From the NCBI RefSeq assembly GCF_003347495.1, contig NZ_QCXY01000018.1, positions 1-37,098 on the forward strand: DNA of 37,098 nucleotides, in the 5' to 3' direction. Shown here piece after piece: positions 1-7,301 of this stretch. The position numbers and the translations under genes are program-made. The DNA comes from Pleomorphovibrio marinus. GTDB lineage: Bacteria; Bacteroidota; Bacteroidia; Cytophagales; Cyclobacteriaceae. Within the stretch, counting starts at the first letter, position 1. Each line of letters begins with the position of its first letter. The notes beneath the pieces were generated by a model. The model did no database searches and was not told where the DNA came from. It saw nothing but the letters and a program-made list of their open reading frames with translations.

Positions 1-103
1 CCGCTACGGTTCCGGGGGCTTGGAGATATGGGGAACCCAGCGATGGGGAAACTATAGCTCACTGGATTTAGGCTTTACGGTAGGCATACAACTTACGCTT
101 TAG
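1..103 (+). CDS. 3' end of an outer-membrane beta-barrel-like protein (partial)
   Basis: The window opens inside a reading frame whose codons begin at base 2 and which stops at TAG 101-103. The visible 33 residues are rich in Gly, Tyr, Trp and Thr and end with the alternating polar/hydrophobic strand LDLGFTVGIQLTL. This is typical of the last beta strand of Bacteroidetes outer-membrane proteins, although those more often end in Phe. The start lies outside the window. The stop is 21 bp before the sigma-factor start, so the two could be co-transcribed. The family cannot be named from this fragment. Confidence 0.55.
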   Translation, partial: RYGSGGLEIWGTQRWGNYSSLDLGFTVGIQLTL

Positions 104-124
104 TTCGATTAAGCGATAGGAATT

Positions 125-751
125 GTGTATATTTCCTGCTCCAATTGGCTGACAAATACCGTGACGGATTCGACGATTTCCACAGAATTTCAACTGGATG
201 AAGCTACCTTTGAAAGGGTTTTCAAGGCCCACTACGGGGCACTGCACGCCTATGCCAATGTGATCCTGAATGATGCAGAAGGGGCCGAGGAGGTCGTTCA
301 GACGATTTTCTTAAAGCTTTGGGAAAAAAGATCCGCTTTGCAAATCACCACTTCACTCAAAGCTTATCTGTATAAGGCAGTCTATCATGACAGCTTGAAT
401 CAGCTCAAGCATCAAAAAGTAATACAGCGGCATTGGGAACAAGCACAGTATACGATGAACCAGCAATTGTCAACGGAAAACGTACACATTATGGAAGGTC
501 AGGAAAAAGAATTGATGGATCGCATTCAGCAAACCTTGGATGGGCTACCCGAAAAATGCCGTATGGTGTTCCACTTGAGCCGGTTTGAGGAACTTAAGTA
601 TGGCGAAATTGCAGCGCAAATGGGCATATCGCTCAAAACCGTTGAAGCCCATATGTCCAAAGCCCTGAAAACCCTCCGGATGGAACTAGCGGAATTTTTG
701 CCAATGGTAATTTTGACCTTTCAACTTCTCTTCAAGCTATGGAACCCATAA
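125..751 (+). CDS. ECF (sigma-70 family) RNA polymerase sigma factor
   Basis: This is an alternative sigma factor that would direct RNA polymerase to promoters of a cell-envelope regulon. Region 2 is visible at about residues 30-100 (FKAHYGALHAYA, then DAEGAEEVVQ, FLKLWEKR). Region 4 lies at about residues 135-190, with the helix-turn-helix LKYGEIAAQMGISLKTVEAH. At 208 aa it has normal ECF length. The frame opens with GTG at 125 and no in-frame ATG precedes region 2. A later GTG near 161 is an alternative start. The end overlaps the FecR gene by 13 bp, indicating translational coupling to the anti-sigma factor. Regulation is probably through FecR (family knowledge). Confidence 0.9.
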   Translation: MYISCSNWLTNTVTDSTISTEFQLDEATFERVFKAHYGALHAYANVILNDAEGAEEVVQTIFLKLWEKRSALQITTSLKAYLYKAVYHDSLNQLKHQKVIQRHWEQAQYTMNQQLSTENVHIMEGQEKELMDRIQQTLDGLPEKCRMVFHLSRFEELKYGEIAAQMGISLKTVEAHMSKALKTLRMELAEFLPMVILTFQLLFKLWNP

Positions 752-1719
752 ACGACGATCTCCTCATCCGATACCTGCTCAGGGAAACTACTGCCGCAGA
801 AGACAAAGTCGTCCAAACCTGGTTGGAGGCTGATCCAGTCAATGAGAAACGGTATTCCGAACTGCGATGGGTTTGGGGAAATAGTAAAAAGATTGCCCCG
901 GAGGAAAGCCGGGACTCTGAGGAAGCTTGGCAGCGCTTCAAAGTAAGAAGGGAAGCCTTAAAATCCAGTGTGACAAAATCTCGAATAACCTGGTCGTCTC
1001 CATGGACAGCAGTAGCTGCCTCCATAGCCTTGCTGATCGGATTTATATGGATATTTACTTTTCTCCTTCCTCACGGCGGACAGGCCTATTTCACTTCTGT
1101 AAAGTTAGTATCCGGGAACGAGGTAGTCAATGAACGCTTATTGGATGGATCATGGGTCGTACTCAACAAGCATACCAGCCTGAGTTATTCCCAGCCCCTA
1201 TTTTCAAAGCAGCGCAAGGTGGAGATGAATGCAGGGGAGGCCTATTTCGATGTGGAGCCAGACCCAAAGAGGCCGTTTGTTATTACCGTTCAGGACCTTA
1301 GTATACGGGTGCTGGGGACTTCCTTTCATGTCAAGACCAGTTCAAATGGCCAAGAAGTAATCCTGGAAAATGGATCAGTGGAGGTGGCCTCCGGAACAGA
1401 GAAAATAACTCTGGAACCGGGAGAAATGGCCCGTAGGGATATACCAACCCAACAACTCCATAAATCCACCCCGGATAACGAACTGTACAGGTATTATATC
1501 AACAACCTCTTTGTGGCAGAAAATATCCCATTGCAGGAGTTGGTTCGGGCACTTAGTGAGGCCTATGGAGTTCCCATCCGAATCGCCGATAAAGCAATGC
1601 AAACCCAACCCATCACGACCACTTTACCCTATGGTTCCCTAGACCAAAACCTGGAAGTAATCCAGGAGACTTTAAATGTGCGGATTTTGAAGCAGGAAGA
1701 GCAGGTCATTATTGAATAA
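739..1719 (+). CDS. FecR-family anti-sigma factor with DUF4974 domain
   Basis: This inner-membrane anti-sigma factor is expected to hold the ECF factor (125-751) until signalled from the outer membrane. Its layout is that of Bacteroidetes FecR: a cytoplasmic N-terminal part at residues 1-85, one transmembrane helix at about 89-110 (AVAASIALLIGFIWIFTFLL), a periplasmic FecR domain at about 120-220 (LLDGSWVVLNKHTSLSY, VLGTSFHV), and a C-terminal DUF4974 domain at about 258-325 that normally touches the partner's STN domain. It has the usual length of 326 aa. It overlaps the sigma gene by 13 bp. The downstream partner starts 36 bp later and carries an STN-like region instead of a full TonB receptor. 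Confidence 0.9.
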   Translation: MEPINDDLLIRYLLRETTAAEDKVVQTWLEADPVNEKRYSELRWVWGNSKKIAPEESRDSEEAWQRFKVRREALKSSVTKSRITWSSPWTAVAASIALLIGFIWIFTFLLPHGGQAYFTSVKLVSGNEVVNERLLDGSWVVLNKHTSLSYSQPLFSKQRKVEMNAGEAYFDVEPDPKRPFVITVQDLSIRVLGTSFHVKTSSNGQEVILENGSVEVASGTEKITLEPGEMARRDIPTQQLHKSTPDNELYRYYINNLFVAENIPLQELVRALSEAYGVPIRIADKAMQTQPITTTLPYGSLDQNLEVIQETLNVRILKQEEQVIIE

Positions 1720-1754
1720 CACTTACCTTTGCAGGTCTATTCTGCGGGTTTAAC

Positions 1755-3527
1755 ATGTTCAATACCAAATTTTTTATCCTTTTCTGTGTAATCTTTGCAA
1801 TAATCCTTTTGCAGGATAAACCCTTGTCTGCTCAACAGCACCTTCAGCAGGAAATTATCTTCGAACCTTCCAGGGAACTTAGCATTCGGGAGGCGCTTCG
1901 GCAACTGGAAGAAGGGAATGACTTCTTTTTTTCCTATCCCAGTACTGTGATTGCCGTGGACGATCCTGCACCCCTTGATCATTATTCCGGGACTATTAAA
2001 GGATTTCTTACACTGGCCTTGGGGACAGCCTATGAATTCAAAGAAATTCCCGGACATATCATCATCCGCTATGCCCCCAAAATGCTGGATGTGGATGCAG
2101 AAATAGAAAAAACCGAAAGGCAAACCACTGTCAAAGGATACATCAGGGATCATCAAAGCCAGGAATCGGTAGCATTTGCCAGCATCTATGAGCGCAGTCA
2201 ACTGGTCTCTGCGTTGAGTAATCAAGAGGGCTATTTTGAGCTAAAGCTAAAAAATTCACAGTCCTCTATATGGGTAACACTGAGTAAGGAAAACTATAGG
2301 GATACCAGCTTTATCCTGCTACCCACGGTGGATATTGCCAGCAGGAACTTTAAAAGTAGGCTTCGATTTTCCCCTCAATCCACGAATGCAGGGGAGGTGG
2401 AAGACAGCTTTTTTGGGCGCTTTTTCATAGGTTTCAGGCAGCGGATTCAGCGGATAAACCTGGAAGGTTTCTTTGGGGAAAGCCCTTACCAGGTATCTTT
2501 TATTCCCGGAATAGGTTCCCAGGGGATGTTTGGCAGTCAGATGGTCAACCGCTTTTCACTCAATCTTATCGGTGGATATTCGGCAGGCACAGAAGGCTTT
2601 GAAACGGCCGGTGTATTCAATATTAATCAACAGGATACCAAAGGGCTGCAAGTGGCCGGACTTGCAAATATGGTGGGTGGTAGTATGCAGGGCATGCAAG
2701 TGGCAGGGCTCTATAACACCGTTTACCAAAAGGTAGAAGGGTTCCAGGTTGCCGGACTTTACAACTTGGCCAAATCAGGGGCTAGGGGTTTGCAGGTGGC
2801 GGGGCTTTATAACCGTTCGGATTCCACTACCGGTCACCAAATTGCAGGATTAATCAACAAAGCTGAAATCGCAGAGGGAAGCCAAATGGCGGGCCTGTTG
2901 AATCTCTCCCCTGGAAATGGGGGGATTATTCAAATGGCCGGACTGATGAATTATTCCGGGGGATCAGTGGAAAGTCAAATTGCAGGATTGCTAAACCATG
3001 CATCCCAAGTAAACAGGTTTCAGATAGGGATCATTAATATTGCAGAGTCCAGTGACCACCCCATTGGCCTATTAAATTTAGTAAAAAATGGAAGAAAGAG
3101 CGTGTCACTGGCCATGGATGAGTCGGCGGCAATGCAATTGACGTTGCGAACGGGAGGTAGAAAACTATATGGCATCCTAGGGTTGGCCTATTTGCTGGGG
3201 AATACCCATACTCAATTTGGCTACGACTTGGGCTTTGGTATAATGATGCTGGACAGGGGCACTTTTTCTTTAGATGCCGAGTGGGTAAACCGGGTAGGGA
3301 CGGATTTCAGGACACATTCCGATATCACCAACTCCTTTAGATTACTCCCTGCTTATCGTCTATCCCCTGGCACTAAAGTTTTTTTTGGGCCTTCCTTTAA
3401 TTTTGCGGTGCTGGACTTCAGCCCGGAAAAGAGTGTTCCCGGGCTTGTCCTGGCGGATTACCGTACAGACATCAATATTTACGGGCTTTTTGGAGGTCTA
3501 ATCGGCGGTATTCAAGTCGCATTTTAA
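1755..3527 (+). CDS. Exported STN/carboxypeptidase-regulatory-like protein with LA_2272-type surface repeats
   Basis: A signal peptide covers residues 1-26 (FFILFCVIFAIILLQ, then LSA-QQ). Residues about 30-108 resemble an STN domain (LSIREALRQLEEGNDFFFSY). Residues 124-190 resemble a carboxypeptidase-D regulatory-like fold (TVKGYIRDHQSQESVAFASI, QEGYFELKL). Residues 281-441 carry about ten short repeats of the form GxQVAGLYN, as in proteins annotated LA_2272-like surface repeats. The last 140 residues look like beta strands. In ECF/FecR operons the third gene is usually a SusC-like receptor with an STN domain. This one keeps the STN-like part but shows no plug domain. It may be a sensor for the upstream FecR; that role is inferred. 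Confidence 0.75.
   Translation: MFNTKFFILFCVIFAIILLQDKPLSAQQHLQQEIIFEPSRELSIREALRQLEEGNDFFFSYPSTVIAVDDPAPLDHYSGTIKGFLTLALGTAYEFKEIPGHIIIRYAPKMLDVDAEIEKTERQTTVKGYIRDHQSQESVAFASIYERSQLVSALSNQEGYFELKLKNSQSSIWVTLSKENYRDTSFILLPTVDIASRNFKSRLRFSPQSTNAGEVEDSFFGRFFIGFRQRIQRINLEGFFGESPYQVSFIPGIGSQGMFGSQMVNRFSLNLIGGYSAGTEGFETAGVFNINQQDTKGLQVAGLANMVGGSMQGMQVAGLYNTVYQKVEGFQVAGLYNLAKSGARGLQVAGLYNRSDSTTGHQIAGLINKAEIAEGSQMAGLLNLSPGNGGIIQMAGLMNYSGGSVESQIAGLLNHASQVNRFQIGIINIAESSDHPIGLLNLVKNGRKSVSLAMDESAAMQLTLRTGGRKLYGILGLAYLLGNTHTQFGYDLGFGIMMLDRGTFSLDAEWVNRVGTDFRTHSDITNSFRLLPAYRLSPGTKVFFGPSFNFAVLDFSPEKSVPGLVLADYRTDINIYGLFGGLIGGIQVAF
2595..3077 (+). repeat. Protein-coding tandem repeat, 15-16 residue period (45-48 bp)
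   Basis: Within the preceding CDS the motif [GESR]xQ[VIM]AGL[xY]N recurs at residues 281, 297, 313, 329, 345, 360, 375, 391, 406 and, decayed, 421 and 436. Spacing is exactly 16 residues at first and then 15-16. The nucleotide copies have diverged at synonymous sites, so the repeat is old and kept at protein level. A stacked beta or beta-helix-like rod is an inference. Confidence 0.85.
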
Positions 3528-4282
3528 TCAATTGTATCAGCAGTGGGTATAGCACTGTAAAGCCACATTCCTATTTATTTAAAGAGAAACTGCCATGCCC
3601 GCACCTGGGTGTATCCCGAAAGACAACGTGGTTGTAACTGCACTCTCCCAGGCGGGAATTTAATTTTTTCATTACAATGAGAATTCTGGCCTCAAAGTTG
3701 ATATGGTCGTTTTAGCAAACCCTATTAAATAAACCTTTAACTATTTGAACCCCTAATAAAAAAAATGAAAAAGATTATTTTATCCATAGAATTTTTAATT
3801 CTTGTTCTGTTTTTAATTTCTTTTCTTTTCTGAACAAAAAACAGTAAAGAAAGCATAATTGCTTGCTGGGAAAACCATTCTTTGCCACTGAGGCAGACCC
3901 ATGGAGAGATATAGAAACACCCGTCAATGGGTCATTTTTAATCGAATCAAGCAATTATCATGTTTTCCTATGCCTCAGGGAACAATCAAGAACATTGACA
4001 AAAACCGGACAATTTCTGACCGAAAACGGACAGAAAACTCTGGGAGCCTTACCCGATTATCCGTACGGAAATATATCTTCACCTATCTTGTTGTATCCCT
4101 ATAGCCATCATTCATGCCACCCCGGTCGGGAAGTTATTTCAGAATGACCATTTGATGAGAGAGTGGCCTACCTGTTTTGATGCTAAATGATAGCGTTGCA
4201 TTTTGGTTCCCTATCCGCATTATGGAACCCAAGTTTTGGCTTTATCATCCTACCTTTTAACTTTTTTAATATATGCCCATAG
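3528..4282. other. Long non-coding or decayed stretch
   Basis: No convincing gene is visible between the STN-repeat protein and the DUF4221-like remnant. Open frames at 3863-4147 and 3901-4104 have no recognisable domain or credible composition. A 22-codon hydrophobic ORF (3765-3833) is listed separately. There is no clear terminator behind the gene that ends at 3527. Confidence 0.5.
3765..3833 (+). CDS. Possible 22-residue hydrophobic peptide or signal-peptide remnant
   Basis: ATG at 3765 follows an A-rich leader and opens MKKIILSIEF followed by a run of Leu, Ile, Val and Phe to TGA at 3831-3833. It could be a small membrane peptide or the surviving signal peptide of a lost exported protein, since the surrounding DNA is decayed. 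Nothing beyond composition supports expression. Confidence 0.15.
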   Translation: MKKIILSIEFLILVLFLISFLF

Positions 4283-4600
4283 TCACTGCATGAAGCTAAA
4301 GCGTAAACCATTTTCATCATTAATGTTTTGAATTAGCCAGATTTTGCCGTCTTTGGCGAAGTGGAATCTGGGGGAGTCTTGAAATTGAGGTTATTGTCCT
4401 TCTGCTTTCAGTTGAAAGTCTTTATCGTAGACGGTTATATAGACATTTGCCCCCATTCGCTTGGGATACATCCCGGAATAATCATCTTCAAACAAGGTCT
4501 CATAATGAATCCGGTAATAGTGTTGCCGATCCGGATCCCAAATGGGAGGGACAAATTCTACATCACCATAGATTCCCTTAAAGATGTCATCTAATTTTCA
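4283..4600 (-). pseudogene. C-terminal remnant of a DUF4221-like protein, broken by a stop
   Basis: Read on the minus strand from about 4599, the frame gives KLDDIFKGIYGDVEFVPPIW, then DPDRQHYYRIHYETLFEDDY and ANVYITVYDKDFQLKAEGQ, then TAA at 4391-4393. It continues in the same frame with PRFHFAKDGKIWLIQNINDE to TGA at 4283-4285. The pattern (YYRIHYE, ANVYITVYDKDF, F-KDGKIWL-NI-DE) is what I recall of the C-terminal part of Bacteroidetes DUF4221 proteins. The family assignment comes from memory. An in-frame TGA at the upstream edge (about 4600-4602) and the internal TAA show that it is both truncated and interrupted. Confidence 0.6.
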
Positions 4601-4653
4601 ATACTTAAGAGTTAATCATACTACTGTAATATAAAAACCAATTAACCGCCCCA

Positions 4654-4691
4654 ACTAAAAAACGGCTCCGCTAGAGGAATCTAACGGAGCC
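4654..4691 (-). terminator. Rho-independent terminator of the BlaI/M56 operon
   Basis: The arms GGCTCCG (4664-4670) and CGGAGCC (4685-4691) are perfectly complementary, and TAGA/TCTA extends the stem inside. On the minus strand the hairpin is followed by GTTTTTTAG. It lies 18 bp beyond the stop of the M56 peptidase gene. Confidence 0.8.
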
Positions 4692-4708
4692 ATCTCGATT
4701 GGCCTGCA

Positions 4709-6118
4709 TTATAGGTCACCCACTACAAATTCAATGTCCACTGTTCTGTTATTAAGGTGCGGAATTAGATTAGGAGCAACATTTTCAGGGTCAACCAGAC
4801 CTGATTCAGCAATTTTTCGTAGTGAGGCAACCAGCTTTGATCTGTTGAAATGTTCTCCTGGTTTAAAAGAAATCATCGAAAGGATTTTTTCACTATCAGC
4901 TTCTTGATTACCAGTGACAAATACTTTATTGATTGTTATTTTATCGCCTTCATAAATATCGAAAATTAGATCTACCGTTCCTGAGTGCTCTTCTTTCTTC
5001 ACATTAACCGTGAAAAACAGATAACCTTCATCCATGAAAAGAGATGCTAGGTCTGAGCCTTCCGGTTGATAAGAGAGCTTTTGATTAATGGCCGCTTCGT
5101 TGAATTGGTCTCCCACCCTAATCCCCACATAATTTGATAAGAATTCACTCGTGTAAAGTGTATTACCATTCCAGGTGATTTTACTGATTACAACGGAATT
5201 TTCTGATGCTAAAACTTTGTTAGTTTCGTCAGTTGATTTTTCTACAAATGAAAATGAAACCGCGAGCATTGCCAGACAAGGCACAATCATAATATACCTC
5301 AGTAGTTGACTGTTTTTGTTTTTCTTTGTGTTGAGCATTGTTATTCGACGTTTAATGTTGTACATAGAAAATGGATGGGTTAAGGGAATGTGCTCTTCTT
5401 TGTTGCTTGATAACCGCAGGATGAGTCTGGAATAGCTATCTAAATCTTGAGTGTTTTGGGTAACTCTTTGATCCACATAAAATTCATGGGTACTATTGAG
5501 TTCCTTTTTGATCAGTTGAAGAATCGGGTTGAACCAGCAAACGGTGATGATCAATTCCATCATAATGTTATCAAGGGTATGTCTTTGAAAGATGTGGTTT
5601 TTTTCATGCTCAATGACTTGTTGAAATTCAATGGAAGAAATGTTCATTTTATTCATGTTGATAAACACGTAATTCAGGAACACAAAGATTGCTGGGCCAC
5701 TGTTTAGATGCACGGTTTTGACGTCACTGCATTGTTTGACGCCATACTTCCTTATAAGTGAGCTCACTTTAATTATTGTGCTTACTAGTTTCGAAAAATA
5801 AAGTATCATCCCACCGAGATAAGCAATAAAAACTAGGCTAATTAACCAGGGGAAATCTGAGTTCGGAATGTTGGCATTTGAATCCCTACTTAAAGGATCC
5901 GATACTTCAGTCATTTGGAGAGGCATTATTTCAGAGGCATGGTTATCCCAAAATGGAATTTGAATGGCTGGAATAATAAAACCCAGTATGGCAGCAGATA
6001 GTAGATAAATTCTATTGACCTGAAAGAAGGATAGGTTTCTAAAAAGGCCCAAGAAAAGGAGATAGAATAGGGCGTGGCAAATCGAAACCTCAAATAAATA
6101 GATTAACCAGTTAGTCAT
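4709..6118 (-). CDS. BlaR1/MecR1-like M56 family membrane metallopeptidase with C-terminal POTRA-like domains
   Basis: This is an inner-membrane zinc peptidase of the kind that signals to BlaI repressors. N-terminal transmembrane helices lie near residues 3-25, 35-55 and 90-110. The zinc motif HEKNH is at 171-175, and the downstream HEFYVDQRV at 211-219 fits the third ligand region. Another helix lies at about 270-290. The rest (about 308-469) does not look like a penicillin-sensor domain. It resembles two POTRA repeats of BamA/TamA type (VGIRVGDQFNEAAINQKL; INKVFVTGNQEADSEKILSM). Its ATG overlaps the repressor's last codons by 8 bp, so the two genes form an operon. POTRA domains would bind periplasmic or beta-barrel partners, so envelope-protein stress is a possible input (inference). 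Confidence 0.85.
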   Translation of the reverse strand: MTNWLIYLFEVSICHALFYLLFLGLFRNLSFFQVNRIYLLSAAILGFIIPAIQIPFWDNHASEIMPLQMTEVSDPLSRDSNANIPNSDFPWLISLVFIAYLGGMILYFSKLVSTIIKVSSLIRKYGVKQCSDVKTVHLNSGPAIFVFLNYVFINMNKMNISSIEFQQVIEHEKNHIFQRHTLDNIMMELIITVCWFNPILQLIKKELNSTHEFYVDQRVTQNTQDLDSYSRLILRLSSNKEEHIPLTHPFSMYNIKRRITMLNTKKNKNSQLLRYIMIVPCLAMLAVSFSFVEKSTDETNKVLASENSVVISKITWNGNTLYTSEFLSNYVGIRVGDQFNEAAINQKLSYQPEGSDLASLFMDEGYLFFTVNVKKEEHSGTVDLIFDIYEGDKITINKVFVTGNQEADSEKILSMISFKPGEHFNRSKLVASLRKIAESGLVDPENVAPNLIPHLNNRTVDIEFVVGDL

Positions 6119-6485
6119 TTTTCTTTGATTTAAAGTTTTCGATCAAATGAGCAATTTCATTGGCTTCCTCTTCACTGAGTTCATTTTCGCTTGCCATAAA
6201 TGAAACCACTTTGTCGAAAGACCCTTCAAAAAACTTGGACACGACATTCTTAAGTAGGTTCTTTTTGTATTTGACTCTCGAAATAGTTGGTGAATACTCA
6301 TGGGTCTTTCCATAAACTTTATGAGATACATAACCTTTTGATTCCAAAATCCTAATAATGGATGAAACAGTAGTGTAAGGAGGTTTGGGATCTGGAAATT
6401 TGTCCAAAACGTCGTTAACAAAACCACTTTTAATGTCCCATAGAATCTCAAGTACATTGAGTTCTCTTTCTGTTAATTCTTTCAT
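6111..6485 (-). CDS. BlaI/MecI/CopY-family transcriptional repressor
   Basis: This winged-helix repressor (124 aa from the chosen start) begins MKELTERELNVLEILWDI. The DNA-binding part is visible (DVLDKFPDPKPPYTTVSSII RILESKGYVSHK), with a C-terminal dimerisation region ending HLIENFKSKKND. The start at 6485 is chosen because the family begins with this motif. It is also exactly where a start-codon repeat element ends. A longer frame to 6527 would translate the repeat. The stop overlaps the M56 peptidase ATG (ATGACTAA). By family knowledge the repressor binds dyads in its own promoter and is inactivated by its peptidase partner; a candidate dyad lies at 6607-6635. Confidence 0.88.
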   Translation of the reverse strand: MKELTERELNVLEILWDIKSGFVNDVLDKFPDPKPPYTTVSSIIRILESKGYVSHKVYGKTHEYSPTISRVKYKKNLLKNVVSKFFEGSFDKVVSFMASENELSEEEANEIAHLIENFKSKKND

Positions 6486-6596
6486 GTGTTTATAATTGAT
6501 TTTTATTTGCCACATGGAATCTCGCAATCTATAATCATCCCAATGTGTGACGTGCTCGTCATGCCCTGACTGCCGTCAGGACAGGCTCGATTTCAT
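6483..6596 (-). repeat. Start-codon repeat element, copy a (short type)
   Basis: The copy runs on the minus strand from ATGAAATCGAGC at its distal end to the repressor's ATG. Stem arms CACAT and ATGTG (6511-6515 and 6484-6488) enclose a 22-nt loop. A second hairpin, TGACG/CGTCA, is at 6548-6561. The CCCGAA/TTCGGG hairpin present in long copies is absent. Confidence 0.85.
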
Positions 6597-6606
6597 AGGC
6601 GTAAAT

Positions 6607-6660
6607 GTATAACGCATATATGAGTTATACAACTCTAACATGAGTTATTCAACGTTAATT
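6607..6660 (-). promoter_or_regulatory. Candidate BlaI-type operator cluster
   Basis: Arms GTATAAC (6607-6613) and GTTATAC (6624-6630) form a perfect 7-bp dyad. GAGTTATACAACTC (6622-6635) is a second, overlapping palindrome, and a related GAGTTATTCAAC follows. BlaI/MecI repressors bind such short dyads upstream of their own genes. This cluster lies upstream of the repressor, separated from it by repeat copy a. Binding is inferred. Confidence 0.4.
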
Positions 6661-6814
6661 TGAGTTAAAAGTGATTTTTTTCGGGAGATAGGCATGCCAG
6701 CAGTTTGCAGCCACAGGAAGTTGCCGATTTCGAAGAGCTAAACTGTCTGCCAGTGCCTAACTTGAATCGGAGAGAACCGTACGTCCGGCAGTTGGGTATT
6801 CCCATGTCCATAGT

Positions 6815-6892
6815 GTGCCAAAATCTACCGATAGAGTGACCGGGTATTTTGGTCACACCATGCCGGTGTTTTTGGTCAAATCGTGCCAGTCT
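6815..6892. mobile_element. Possible solo end of an IS21-like element
   Basis: Two imperfect direct repeats, TTTTGGTCACACCATGCCGG and TTTTGGTCAAATCGTGCCAG, follow each other at about 6848-6890. A GTGCCAAAATCTACC segment lies just before them. Multiple short terminal repeats of this style remind me of IS21-family ends. No transposase gene or second end is visible, so this is at most a fragment. Confidence 0.3.
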
Positions 6893-6927
6893 AAAAGATG
6901 CTGTCAAGTATTGGAGCGTATTGAATC

Positions 6928-7007
6928 GGATATTTTTACTGAATAAGTAGGTAAAATATCGGATAATTTTACTAGTATAGTAGGTAAAATATCTGATATT
7001 TTTACTA
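6928..7007. repeat. 33-bp tandem repeat, each unit self-complementary
   Basis: Units at 6928-6960 and 6961-6993 share GGATA-TTTTACT at one end and GTAGGTAAAATATC at the other. A third partial unit (TGATATTTTTACTA) follows. Within each unit the ends are imperfect inverted repeats with arms of about 12 bp. It lies just upstream of two start-codon repeat elements and the AAA ATPase gene. An operator or replication-type iteron is possible, but no partner is identified. Confidence 0.65.
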
Positions 7008-7031
7008 TTATTGTGGGAGAGAGCGATTAAG

Positions 7032-7168
7032 ATGAAATCGAGCCTGCCTGGACGGCAGTCAGGCATGATGAGCACGTCACACAATGGGATGATTATAGAC
7101 TGCGTGATTCTCCCGAAGTGAATTCGGGACAGGCTATGTGGTCGCTGAAAAGAAAATATAAACACATG
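7032..7168 (+). repeat. Start-codon repeat element, copy b (long type, tandem with c)
   Basis: It begins ATGAAATCGAGC and ends at an ATG (7166-7168) that is also the first ATG of copy c. Stem arms are ATGTG (7136-7140) and CACAT (7163-7167). The hairpin TCCCGAA-GTGAA-TTCGGGA is at 7111-7129. A purine-rich GGGAGAGAG lies upstream of its first ATG. Confidence 0.85.
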
Positions 7169-7301
7169 AAATCGAGCCTGCCTGGACGGCAGTCAGGCAT
7201 GAGGAGAACCTCACACGGAGGGATGATTATCAAAGCGAGATTCCCCCGAAACGAGTTCGGGGCAGGCTATCTGACCGCTAAAAAAAAATTATAAACAGAT
7301 G
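7166..7301 (+). repeat. Start-codon repeat element, copy c (long type)
   Basis: It ends exactly on the ATPase start codon (7299-7301). Stem arms are ATCTG (7269-7273) and CAGAT (7296-7300). Further hairpins are CCCCGAA/TTCGGGG (7244-7262) and TGAGG/CCTCA (7200-7213). From its first ATG a 42-codon frame runs through the whole element and stops at TAA 7292-7294, four bases before the ATPase ATG. Confidence 0.88.

Noticed and set aside
732-1025. Minus-strand 97-codon frame opposite the FecR gene, and many similar antisense frames
   Set aside because: These are shadows of well-supported genes on the other strand.
3863-4147. 94-codon plus-strand frame and an overlapping 67-codon frame
   Set aside because: No start context, no recognisable motif, and composition like random sequence.
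6665-7165. A 166-codon minus-strand open frame
   Set aside because: It translates repeat copy b, the 33-bp tandem repeat and the IS-like end; composition is unlike a protein and no domain is visible.
7032-7301. Tandem repeats b and c considered as a CRISPR array
   Set aside because: Units are over 130 bp, palindromic throughout and directly abutting, with no unique spacers and no cas genes.
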